Below are positions 11,062 through 22,800 of a DNA stretch of 64,000 nt, one piece after another. This DNA is from Rhynchospora pubera. Lineage: Eukaryota > Streptophyta > Magnoliopsida > Poales > Cyperaceae. Position 1 is the stretch's first letter. Each line of letters opens with the position of its first letter. Where the stretch lies: contig CM051462.1 in NCBI GenBank assembly GCA_028095005.1, positions 88,299,846 through 88,363,845 on the forward strand. Direction: 5' to 3'. A program made the position numbers and the translations under genes. The notes under the pieces are model-generated. The model saw only the letters and a list, made by a program, of their open reading frames with translations, made no database searches and had not been told where the DNA came from.

Positions 11062-12335
11062 TTACGATGCCATTAGCTCTGAGCTTCTAATTCTAACCAA
11101 GCATGTCTGGTTTCAACTCAATTCAATTTTTATCCAAATGACATAAATTTTGTTATACCTACATCTGCTTGTCCTAAAGGGTAAAATTTGATACTAAGAG
11201 ATTGTGCTTCTTATTAAAGCCAACACATTTGCCACCCACCTCTAAAATCTACAATATAGCTGATCAGTATCACATTGAAAAACTTTTTTTTTCTGGTGAT
11301 TAAAGCTCATCCACAACAAACATCCTCCAGATTAGATGTCAATGATTATCACTGATTCACCGATATTTATTCTAACTAGATTGGAACATAAATCAAATTA
11401 ATTGAGTAACAAGACAGTGCAATTCAGTAGATTGTTAGTTTATATTGACAACAAACTTATTTGACATCTCCACAACTGATCAAACAATTATCAAAAGTTA
11501 AAAATTAAAATTATATATTGTCTTATTGGCCCTCATGCAAAATGGTGTAGACATGAGATGAACTTTGGATTAGAATTGATTGGAGATGATTTCCAATTGA
11601 AATCCCAAAACAAATATAAAAAGAATTAATTTGAATTCTTAAAAATGACTATTTTACCCTCATCTATTTGAAGGAGAGGAGTATTAAGGTCTTTGCCAAT
11701 TAGGAGTCTATTCTTCTCATGAAATCCGATCAAATTTCAACCAAATTCTCAGGATTTCAATGGGGTCGAATTTTCCCACGAAATCCAATCAAATGAAATG
11801 AAATCCAGCATTTTATTAGATTCTGATCAGGGGATTTCAATATCCTGGGAATTCCAAATCTAATTCTTACATAAAAAGTTGATTTTGATCAGGGACATAT
11901 TCTAATATTGTATATCATCCATGGCAAAAAAATTAATGGTCAAGTTTTAGCTATGTGTGATAGATTCTCAAATTGCGTTTTATCATACTGTATACATTAT
12001 CTATCTAAACCATAAGAATTTCTTCATATTTTATTTTCTGTATTGATAATAACCGTTTGAGCAGATGTTGCAGTTGTCAAATAAAAAGTGGTTGTCAATA
12101 TATCCCTTCCCAATACTAATAAACCATTCGATTATTGGGTTTTGCTGATATTCAATTGCAGAAGTGATGCTTAGCAACTTATGAGTTTCACTTGCATTAA
12201 ATTGATAGGACTGAAACATAATTGAGGCTCATTGTACAATCAAATTTAAACAATAAAGTTGGACGAAATGAGAAGATTAATTTTGAATAAAACCTGGGCT
12301 CATTGGACAGCTAAAGAAATAATCTCGTACCTGAT
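11062..12335. other. intergenic, nothing recognised
   Basis: AT-rich sequence. A run at 11700-11870 repeats the phrase GAAATCCAATCAAAT / GATTTCAAT, which looks like a decayed element with inverted ends, but no borders could be set. Confidence 0.4.
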
Positions 12336-12338
12336 CAG

Positions 12339-12545
12339 GGCAGATTCGTATTGGCAAACGGGAACAACCGTGCTTCTTCCTAGACAAAAGATTTATTGAC
12401 ACCATTGGCTTTCTGTCCAAGTCCAACCTCAATGCAAATCATACTGTTCTTGGCTGCACAGCTGGTATAGTAATTGGTGCTAACTGGTTTTGGGTTAACA
12501 CTCAGTTTTGCTCTCCAAAGTGGGACAAGACCAACATCTCAGGAG
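12339..12545 (+). pseudogene. orphan exon of unrecognised protein
   Basis: A 207-bp block bounded by a splice acceptor (CTGATCAG/GG) and a donor (CAGGAG/GTAAAA). It is open for 68 codons in one frame, with a stop just upstream of the acceptor. The product contains KREQPCFFLDKRFIDTIGF, a hydrophobic stretch VLGCTAGIVIGANWFWVN and the tail SPKWDKTNISGG. The codon pattern looks like a real protein with one likely membrane segment. I do not recognise the family. No partner exon was identified on either side, so it could be a gene relic, a captured exon, or one exon of a gene whose others I missed. Confidence 0.5.
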
Positions 12546-12612
12546 GTAAAAATTAGAAGAGATACTTTTGAGTACTTTGAGGATCAATTAGGTTCTCAAT
12601 ACCTCCTGAGAT
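12536..12612. repeat. 13-bp perfect inverted repeat
   Basis: ATCTCAGGAGGTA at 12536-12548 is mirrored by TACCTCCTGAGAT at 12600-12612, with a 51-bp loop. The left arm covers the splice donor of the orphan exon. It could be an inverted duplication border left by a rearrangement. Confidence 0.7.
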
Positions 12613-13309
12613 AACAAAAGCTTCAATGAGGCAATTCAGAATAGCTCAGTTGCAGATATATTTTAATTGAACTAGAAATTTGAAGCGTAATGTTAGTTGC
12701 ATGTGTTCAATTACGACCTGAATTAAATAGTTTTTTTTTTCCAACAGCTGGGGTTGCCAAACTCGAAGAGAGCAGAAATGAGAACAGAGGTTGAAACGCA
12801 CCTAATCATCTTTTCTTCTGGGACCTCCTAAATCCCGTCGATTCTTCTCTCCTCTTTTCTTCTTATTTTATAAATAGAGAAATTGAAAAGGATCGGATTT
12901 CGGAGCTAAAACCCTGACCCCGTTTTTGCGTGCAAAAGATTGCAAACTTGTGGAAGAATGAAGTCCTTGATGTGGTGGATAGATAATGTAATTTGTAATG
13001 TATCGTATATGATGATTGCTGACCCGCTGGAGGAATCGCTTCAGCACTATTGCTACACGTTCTTAAAAATTATCTACGGTTTTATTATATATGTATATTC
13101 TGTGGGTTGGGAGTTGGAAGTTGGGACCATGGTTTGGGAATTGCTTATGACAACAGCCTTTTTGCTACTGCAACATGATTTTTGACTAAATTATCCCTCA
13201 ATTGATCTGTTAATCAAGTTCTTGACAAGTTCTATCACTTGATTGATGGGTATTTTAGTAAAAAATATGTTGCAATAGCAAAAAAGATGTTGCATTTAGC
13301 AATTCCTCC
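12613..13309. other. intergenic with second half of a dispersed repeat pair
   Basis: Holds the segment 13016-13066 that resembles 8857-8905. No gene supported; the frame at 12940-13185 overlaps this repeat and has no family resemblance. Confidence 0.4.
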
Positions 13310-13485
13310 ATGGTTTTCAATACCCTACCGACATCCATATCGGTCAGTGACCGAAATTTAATATTTTTCTGAAATTTTCTAGTATTTCCTCTCTAAATAT
13401 CGGATACCGTCATTTCGGCCACCGTTCCGGTATCCGATATTACCAGAATTTTCCGGTAAGCGGTAGGCTATTGAAAACACTGGTT
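13310..13485. mobile_element. small TIR element (hAT-like ends)
   Basis: Ends GGTTTTCAATACCCTACCG (about 13312) and CGGTAGGCTATTGAAAAC (about 13462-13479) are inverted repeats. The body is rich in CCGGTATCCGATA-type motifs in both directions (ATATCGG, CCGATATT, TCGGTCAGTGACCGA). No matching target duplication was seen. It is probably a decayed non-autonomous hAT-like MITE. Confidence 0.55.
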
Positions 13486-13499
13486 GGATCTTGGGACTG

Positions 13500-15818
13500 C
13501 AGTGCGGTGAATCTAATTAGTTATTATAAAAATGTTATAAAATTGATAGTGTCACGATCATGAAAATTTTAGTTTTATTATGAAAATAATTAATTTTTGT
13601 ACAACTCTGCTCCACTAGAATATAATTTATATTTATGATTTATACATATTATATATAAAAAATGTTAAGATAATGGATTACCTGCCTGCTGCCTCATGCT
13701 TGGCAAGACTAATTCGGCCTGCACACTTGTACAGGCAGCCCAGTTAGGACCGATCGCTACCCGGTTTATCCAAAAAAAAAAATACGACCGATCGACCGCC
13801 TCTTTCGTCAATGTTGAAATTGATTAGTGTCATCGCATTCTCGCTACTCATCCAGTGCTCTATCTCCTCTATTCTCTTTACTCATCCAGTGTGCATTTTT
13901 TTTTTCATTTCGTTATTATAAGTGTTCACTTTATTAGATACAAATGTTTACTTTGTAGTATAATTTGTTCATTGTTTTATGAGTGTTCGCTATGTTCACT
14001 ATATTCATTTTGATTTTTTTTTTTGCCAAAAAGTTCAGTTGGGTCAATATAAATGTTCAGTTAATTGAGTATAACTGTTCAATTAGTTGCAATAGAAAAT
14101 ATAAATATTATGAGCAAACATGTTTATTTTATTAAGTGTAAATGTTTAGTTTAGCAAGTATAAATGTTTAGTTTAATAAGTATAAATGTTCTGTTATTTA
14201 CATATAAATGTTCAGTTAGTTGCAACAGAAATGTAACTGTTATAAGAAAAAAAACCAAGCGAAGGGGTCACGAACTGAACAAAAAACACATGAAAAAAAT
14301 TAAAAGTGGAAATGAACCAATCAGGTTCAAATTAATTTTTTTCCGATTCTATCCATGTCTCCTAGCGCACCTCTTGACCCACGCGCGACTCTGATTCTAA
14401 CGCGATTCTGACGCATTTAATTGAACACTTTTTATTATTAAACTGAACATTTCTTATTATTAAACTGAACATTTGTAACATACAACAGTGATGATAGAGA
14501 TGATTTATTTAGTGATGATACTTATAATAGCTGTTTACCAAATTGAACTCGTTCTCTACTACACTTTGCTCGATTAATTTGATTTCTTTTCCAATAGATA
14601 TTCAGTTGCACTTTCAATTTTTTTTAACACAAATCAAAACTGACATATTTCTTCTTCTTCTTCTTCTTTTTTTCTTTTTTACAATTCAAGCACTCACGAT
14701 TTTTATTTACTTCATATTTTATTTTTCATCCTTTTTTTTATCATTTTAACCTTTTTTTTTATCCCTCTAGATAATCTATCGCTAATAGCAAATATATATG
14801 ATATATTATTTTCTAGAATAATTTCTTAGTTTATTCTTTTGTTACAGTTGCATATTCCTCTCTTATAGTTTTCTTACATGTAACCCATATATTCACTAAA
14901 TACATCTTTTTCTTGTAGGCTTAACTAACCAAATTAATTTCAAAGCTTATTAAATGTGAATTAATCATAAAAAAAATTTCATAGTGTTGTACAAACCATG
15001 TTAAATTTAGAAATAAAAAATAATTAACTTATCTACAATAGCTTAACTATTACAAGCCGAAATTTTCAATTTGGAAGTATATTTGTTTACCACTAAACCT
15101 GAACTTTAATTGTTTACTGGTACATTGATTGTTAAGAGCACTAGCATATATATAATAATAATAATAATAATAAAAAACACAGCCAACAGTCTCAGGTTTG
15201 TTGAAATTACATTACTGGTAAGTTAAAAAAAGGTTAGAATACGTACTTTATATTTTGTTTGCTTAGGTATTCGTATTTCTGATTCACTAGCAATTGTTTA
15301 TATTAATTATTACTTTAGAACGATAGTTCTATTTACATGTACTTTCAATGTCGCAATTGCAAAATTGTGGTAGACAAAGGAGGAAAAATAAATAGAAATT
15401 GATTACTGTCATCTATAATTTTGCCATTGCTAAACAGAAAGTGATCATGTAATATACAAGGTGAATATATATACTGATCAAAATGAACATATACAAATAA
15501 ATAAGTTCAATAAAAATAAGTTGAATATACATATAAAAATTTGAGCAAGTGATGACAACACTTATTAGTTTATAAGTGTTCACTTTGATCGACTATTTAG
15601 TCATCTGTCTATTTTATGTGTTCATTTTGTATTTAGCAATTGCAAGTGATGACAAATCTAGATATAATAGTTATCATTTCTGAAAATAAATTACTTAAAT
15701 CCTGGATAAGATCCTACTTTTACCCAACTTTTCTATTTTATTCTGCAGGATAACTTTTCTTTCCAATTAAGCCCATTTCGAAATTACATTTATATTGGGC
15801 CTTACTTTTTGTTAATTG
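13500..15818. other. AT-rich intergenic DNA with a degenerate 22-bp repeat
   Basis: At about 14048-14225 a phrase of the form TATAAATGTTCAGTTAGTTGA recurs about six times at spacings near 20-22 bp, partly interrupted. Similar TGTTCACTTT/TGTTCATTTT phrases recur at 13920-14010 and 15580-15630, so a larger decayed element may span the stretch. No gene seen. Confidence 0.45.
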
Positions 15819-15827
15819 GGTCCATGA

Positions 15828-17392
15828 CCGAAAAATTTAAAAATAATATTAAATTAATATAATATATTAAAAATAATATCAATATAATAATATTTTTTAA
15901 ATAGTATCACAAGATCGGAATCCTGGATTCCTATCTTAGCTAAGATCGGAATCCTGGATTCCTATCTTAGCTAAGATCGGAATCCTGGATTCCGATCTTA
16001 TTTGTATACTACGATCGAAGCAACATTGGATTGTGGCGCTGGTCCTCACAAACGTGTAAAGAATGCTACGTAATGATTAGGTGGGACCCATATTCAATTG
16101 GTCAAAATGCTATGATATGGATAGTGGTATCAATAATGAGATCATTATAGTAGGGATTGACAAAATGAGGATTATCAACGAAGTGTGCCAATTAATAATT
16201 GCTGGGCTTCATAAAATATCAAATTTGGTGTTGACTTGTTCAATAGTTTTGTACTTAATTTGGTGTTGATATAATTGTATCACGAATTTATGTTGAAATT
16301 TTGGGCCGTAAAGGTTGATGATTTGATGTGTTTCAAAGATCACAATACACAAATAATAAATTTAATCTCAGGACCGACGTGTTGTCTATGTAATGCCTAC
16401 GGGCTTATGTTGCTTAATTATAATTTATTAAATTACATAATACACATTATTAATATATAACTGACACATATATATAAAATCACTATAAACGAATTAAAAA
16501 TGTTTAATTTTATAAATGATACAAGTTCTTAAAAAAATGAACGAATTAAAATTTGTTTAATTTTAAAAATGAACAAATTAAAATGATGCAAGTACTTAAA
16601 AAACGAAATAAAAATTGTTTAATTACTGTATTATTATTAACATTATTATAGCATGTTTTCTATATAAAATACGAAAATTGTAGTCATTTTAACCATTATT
16701 TTGTATTTGTATGATATTATATTGTTATAATTTTCATATTCTTTACTAATTATTATATTGTTTATAAAATATTATACTATATTATATATATATATATAGA
16801 TTATAATTATCATAAATTCATAAGCATTATATTGTATTATATATATTATTAATTTATTATACTATGTAATTTATATAAATTATAATTAGTATAATAATTA
16901 ATAATTAATAATGTGTATTATGTAATATAAATATATATAAGTTAATTGATATAATCATTATTTGTTATCTTCAGCGTTTAAATTCTCTAGCTGAAATAAG
17001 GAAAAGTCAAAAGTCAAATAGAGGGGTAAATATGGGTCCCACCTAAACCCATTTCATATGTCCAATTTTTACACCTAAACCCATTAAATATGGATCCCAC
17101 CTATTCATTACATAGCATTCTTTACACGTTTGTGAGGACCAACGCCACACCCCAATTTTTTATTATCATCTATACATGCTTCGATCGTAGTATAAAAATA
17201 AGATCGGAATCCTAGATTCCGATCTTATTTTTATACTACGATCGAAACATGTACTAAGATAGGAATTCAGGATTCCGATCTTGCATTCGGAATCCAAGAT
17301 TCTAATTTTGTGATACTATTAAAAAAATATTATTATATTGATATTATTTTTAATATATTATATTAATTTAATATTATTTTTAAATTTTTCGG
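15828..17392. mobile_element. long-TIR MULE-like non-autonomous element
   Basis: A 1565-bp element flanked by a perfect 9-bp target duplication GGTCCATGA (15819-15827 and 17393-17401). Its terminal inverted repeats start CCGAAAAATTTAAAAATAAT and extend roughly 300 bp or more inward, to about 16140 on the left and 17030 on the right, with point and indel differences. Long TIRs plus a 9-bp duplication fit the Mutator-like superfamily. The core (about 16150-17020) is extremely AT-rich with no transposase. Outside the duplications a 20-bp direct repeat, TACATTTATATTGGGCCTTA, lies at 15785-15804 and 17405-17424. Confidence 0.88.
15911..15999 (+). repeat. three tandem 31-bp palindromic units inside the left TIR
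   Basis: AAGATCGGAATCCTGGATTCC plus TATCTTAGCT is repeated at 15911, 15942 and 15973. Each unit is itself nearly palindromic. The right TIR has one or two diverged units in the mirrored position, so copy number has expanded only on the left. Confidence 0.85.
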
Positions 17393-17424
17393 GGTCCATG
17401 AGGCTACATTTATATTGGGCCTTA

Positions 17425-19460
17425 TAGAATTACCTACAAATTTTAACATTTAGTTAACTCTCTACAAAACAGGTGATATATTATGATCATCGTACTATAA
17501 ACCACTACAATGAATTCATTTTGCATACTATGAATTATGAAAATGCTACGGGTTTTTTAACACAAAAACCTACCCTGACATAGTAGTCATAAAATAAAAT
17601 AAAAAAGAAAGTACGTAGCAATGCTACGGACCTACGGTTCTCTTTATAAACTATTTTAAAATGTATAAAACAAAAAAGAAAACGTAGCAATACTTTGGTT
17701 TCTTTAATATTTTGATGAAATAAAAGGTAATCCATCATATATTTTAATGGAACAGAATTTAAATTAAAATCAATTAAAAAAAAGTAACAACTAGCACGCA
17801 GTTAATCCTGTTGTCTATAATTACGTATGCCTTAATAAAATTCATTGAAATTGGTCTTATTTGAAATTTAACTTTTCTAATAAATAATCTTTTCCGAAGG
17901 TAGTGACAAATCCTTTTGTAACCACATAACTTGTATACAGGATGAGCACTATTCACTTCCATAAAACAATAGACGCTGGTGGTTATATTTTCAAGGTGAA
18001 AAGGAATCCAATGCCACAATTAGTGACAAATCAACAAGACCAATCATTGAAATTTTGAGTACTTTTTCTAATGCATGTAAAGCTCCAAAAGGGAAAAAAG
18101 CAATCAGCTATATTTTATTTTTTTTAAGCACATTAAATGATATATATGAAACAATATTGAGATTTAAATTAGCAGCTTACCACACAAGTAAATTCCATTT
18201 TATAGCATTTTTGTTGGTATTAAATCCCTCAATATATACGTATATCATCCCCAATAAAAGAAAATTAATATAAAAAGAAAGATGTGAAAATGCTGATGTG
18301 GCTTTGTACATGATGGTAATGTTGAACAGAGAAGATGAGTAAGCTGTAAGCAGGACGATTTTGTATTTTTGTGAAGTCTAGTCTTGATAGCGATCAATTG
18401 TACGGCTATGAAGGGGGCCCCACGTACCAGTCATTTGTACTGAAATCAACTGGGATTCAACTACCAAATGGTCGACGCCTTGATTAGCTTCAACCATCAA
18501 TGTAACACGAGCTCGGATTTGTAGATCCCTCCAGTCAAACAACACAAGGGACGTCCATTGATCTTCTCATTCCCCTAACAAGTGATCTTTGTAAATTTGT
18601 AACTGTAGTAGAGAGCACTTACACGCACAAACAAAAATGATCATTTGTATGAAAAAGAGTTTCAAGGGTAAATGAAAATATCAAATTAATTTGACTTCAA
18701 ACAAAATAAATAAATAAAGGTAAACGGAATGCGCTACTATTTCTTTTGTCCACTGGAGGTAGCATTCAATACCAGAAGTTAAATGTACTACACGCGTGCA
18801 TATCCAATTATGATTTATCCATAGTTCTATCAAATGCATTATTATAAGTTTTTCCTTTTTATTTTCTTGAGTTGTGTTTGTTTCGTACTGTACTTGTTGT
18901 CTTTCAAAGCTATGTTGGTAAATCTTTGATCCCTTTCTCCTGGTGAGATTTGGTAATTTAATCATTGCCACGTGTGCAGTGTCATATATGTACCGTTGGC
19001 CGTCCGTGCACCAAATTATTTTTTTCAAATTTCAATTAATTCATACATCATATTTACTCTATATATCGAATCTCACATTTATGTCAATTTTTTTTGTACT
19101 TCTGGAAAAATTTCTTTAAATATATTTCTTAAAGGTTTTCTTTAACAATATCGATAAAATTAGATTCGTGAATTTTTAAAATCGTATATTAACCAAAACA
19201 GATTTTTTTTGCCCCCCTAAATAATCTCCTTGTTAGTTGCAGTGGCACTAAATAAAATTTGTTATTCATATATATCCGCGACATTTTATTGGAGCACATA
19301 ACATAAAGAAACAATTGTGTAAAGAGTCAAATATACCATATTATCATCCGCGTCAAATTTAGTTTCATTGTTGAAACTTAATGAATCGTTTTGTGTAAAT
19401 TAGGCTTAGTTATTTACCTTAAATATAAGAAAATCTAAAATTTAGCCATTAAACAAATCA
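17425..19460. other. intergenic, nothing recognised
   Basis: AT-rich, without repeats I can name. Open frames on both strands (for example 18681-19028) show no family resemblance and no codon bias. Confidence 0.4.
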
Positions 19461-19675
19461 TGTTGTAAAATAAAGTGAAAGGTAGAAGAGACAAAGATAA
19501 AAGAGAGAGTAACTTGGTGCTCTGTATTTCTTAATTCTCAAATGTTCAATATAGATTACAGTATACATCCTCTATTTATAAGGTAAAAACAAATTTTCTA
19601 ATTAATGCTATAGATCTCATACAATTAATAGGAATAATGAAAATGGACAATCAATATATAATTCTATTTATAACA
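19461..19675 (-). repeat. 3' LTR of copia-1
   Basis: Bounded by TGTTG and AACA. Matches 24109-24323 except for about four substitutions. On the minus strand it carries the TATA-like stretch CTTATAAATAGAGG near 19580-19570, the likely transcription start region of the LTR. Confidence 0.93.
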
Positions 19676-19690
19676 CTTCCCTTTTGTTCA
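19676..19690 (-). other. polypurine tract of copia-1
   Basis: Reads ACAAAAGGGAAG on the minus strand directly before the 3' LTR, where plus-strand DNA synthesis would be primed. Confidence 0.75.
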
Positions 19691-19861
19691 TCTTTCATTA
19701 TACACTAGTAATATGATACTTCAGGATCAATATTAATATGATACTTTTGGATCATTTATACTGCCTCATTAAAAACCTTACCAAGAAAAAATCCATTGGG
19801 ATAAAAACTTGGATAAGGGAAAAAGAGTACAGCGTGTATAATGCTTCCCCTCATTTTGATA

Positions 19862-22800
19862 TTATTGGACATCCTTCAGTCGGTGTAGACCTATCTTCTT
19901 TCTGAGTTGTTCAAAAATTCTTGTTGGCAAAGACTTCGTGAATAGATTGGCCAAGTTATTGCATGATTTAATTTTTGGAACATCTATTATACCATTCTTT
20001 CGTAGATCATGTGCCGAGAAGAACTTCGGCGCAATGTGCTTAGTTCGGTCTCCTTTGATATATACTTCTCTAATTTGTGCTATGCAAGCTGCATTATCTT
20101 CATATATTGGAGTAGGATTTTCCTTAATGTTTTGAAGCCCACATTCTTCTTGAATATTTTGAATTATTGATCTCAATGAAACACATTCTCGACTCGCTTC
20201 ATAGAGAGCAATTAGTTCAGCATGATTTGATGATGTAGCCGTTAGAGTTTGTTTTGTCGATCGCCATGAAATCGCAGCTCCACTATAAGTAAATATGTAT
20301 CCTGATTGAGATTGTGCTTTATGCGGGTCTGATAAATATCCTGCATCTGCATATCCAACTAGATTAGATTTTATATCATTTTCATAGTATAGCCCCATAT
20401 CTCGAGTTCCGCAAAGATAGCGAAAAATATCTTTAATTTCATTCCAATATCTTCGGGCTGGTTTGGAACTATATCTTGATAGTAAATTTACAGCAAATGA
20501 TATATCAGGCCTGATATTATTTGCAAGATATAATAATGCTCCTATTGCACTTAAGTATGGCACTTCAGGACCAAGTACTTCTTCATCATTTTCTTAGGGG
20601 CGAAAAGGATCATTTTCTATATTTAACGATCGTACGACCATTAGTATTTTCAAAGGATGAGTTTTATCCATATTAAACTTCTTTAGTAATTTTTCAATAT
20701 AATTTCACTGATGGATAAATATTCCATTCTTTAAATGCTCGATCTGCAGACCGAGACAAAATTTAGTTACACCAAGGTCTTTCATTTCAAACTCCTTTTT
20801 CAATAATTTTGCAGTATTTTCAATCTCTTCAGGAGATCCTATAATGTCTAAATCATCAACATACACTGCAACGATTGCAAAACCAAAATTTGATTTTTTA
20901 ATAAAAACACACGGACTAATTGCATTATTCTTATATCCTTCTTTTAAAAGATATTCACTAAGTCGATTATACCACATTCGACCTGATTGTTTTAGTCCGT
21001 ATAAAGATTTTTTCAACTTTATGGAGTACATTTCTCTAGGTTTTGATTTATATGCTTCAGGCATTTTTAATCCTTCGGGGATTTTCATATATATGTCACT
21101 ATCAATTGAACCATATAGATAAGCTGTGACAACATCCATAAGTTGCATTTTAAGATTTTCTGTGACTGCGAGACCTATTAAAAATTTGAGAGTTGTCGCG
21201 TCCACTACAGGTAGGGATGAAAACAGAGCGGATAAAATCCGCTCCGATCCGTATCCGAATTCGAAAAATACGCATAATATCCGAACCGTATCCGTATCCG
21301 AACATATCCGTATTCGTATCCGTATCAGTCAAAAAAATATGGATGCGGATATGGGAAGACCAATATCCGCTCTTATCCGTATCCGATAAATATTAATCCG
21401 TTTATCCGTATCTTTAACGTCATAAGATGATTAATATAATATTAGAGAATACTTTTAATTAGATAATACTTAATTTTTATTAAATAAATTTTCTTATAAT
21501 AAATATTTTTATTTGGACTAGTAACATAAAATTATTTTTATTTTCTATTAATTGAGACGATTATAAATGATAACAACACTGAAATTAATTTTTTTCTCTA
21601 ATATTGACAAAGTACTAACATAGACATGAGTATATTGAATATCATTATATTTATAGAAACTACTATTATAAATAAATAATAAAGATTAAAATGCAATCTG
21701 TATCCGACAAAATATATTCGTATTCGACTCCGTATCCGATAATATCCGAACCGTATTCGTATCCGTTTAATATCCGAACCGTATCCGTATCTGAATGCAT
21801 TCGTATTCGTATCTGTATTCGGAAAAAAAATGCGGATGCGGATATGGGAAGACCAACATCCGCTCCGTATCCGATCCGTTTTCATCCCTAACTACAGGTG
21901 AATACGTTTCTTCATAATCAATTCCATATATTTGTGTAAACCCTTGTGCCACTAGCCTTGCTTTATATCTCACGATCTCATTTTTCTCATTTCTTTTAAT
22001 GACAAATACCCATTTGTAACCTACAGGGTTAACATGTTTGGGCGTCTGGACTACTGGTCCAAATACTTGTCGTTTATCAAGCGAATTTAATTCAGCTTGT
22101 ATAGCATCTTTCCATTTAGTCCAATCATTTCTTTTTCTACATTCTTCTATGGTTTTTGGCACATTCTATTCTTCGCTTATAACATCACTAGCTACAGCGA
22201 ATGCAAAAATTTCATCAACTTGAGTTTTATTCCTATTCAATGTTGTATTATTTTCACATAATTTATAGAAATCTCATAATCATTTGGTACTTCGGTTTCT
22301 TCTGGAACTTTCTTAATCCCTTCAAAGATTTTAGTTTCTTCTAGAACTTTATTAATCTCTTTTGGAGATTTAGTTTCTTCAGGAACTTTGTAAACCTCTT
22401 CTGAAGTTGTACCAACTGCTTTATTCTTCTCTTTTCTTTTTCGTGGATTTACATCCTTAGAACCAATTGGTCTTTCACGTTTTCTACGTTCATGAGATTC
22501 ATTTGATAATTTTGTAATATCTATTCGAGCAGGTGCATTAATAGCTGAAATATGTGATTTAGTGACCCTATTTATATCTGTGAATGTATCAGGCAATTCA
22601 TTTGCAATTCTTTGTAAGTTTATATAATCTTTTGAACTTCAAGTTCACATTGACTGTTTCTAGGATCAAGATATGACAACGATGAATTCCATGTCACTTG
22701 TCTATCCAGCTTTTGTTTTTCTTCCCCTAAATTTGGGAATATTGATTCATTAAAATGACAATCAGCAAATCTTGCTGTGAAAACATCTCCTGTTAATGGT

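Noticed and set aside
21126..21891. Several overlapping frames rich in Arg-Ile-Tyr
   Set aside because: They are translations of the ATCCGTATCCG arrays of the nested hAT element.
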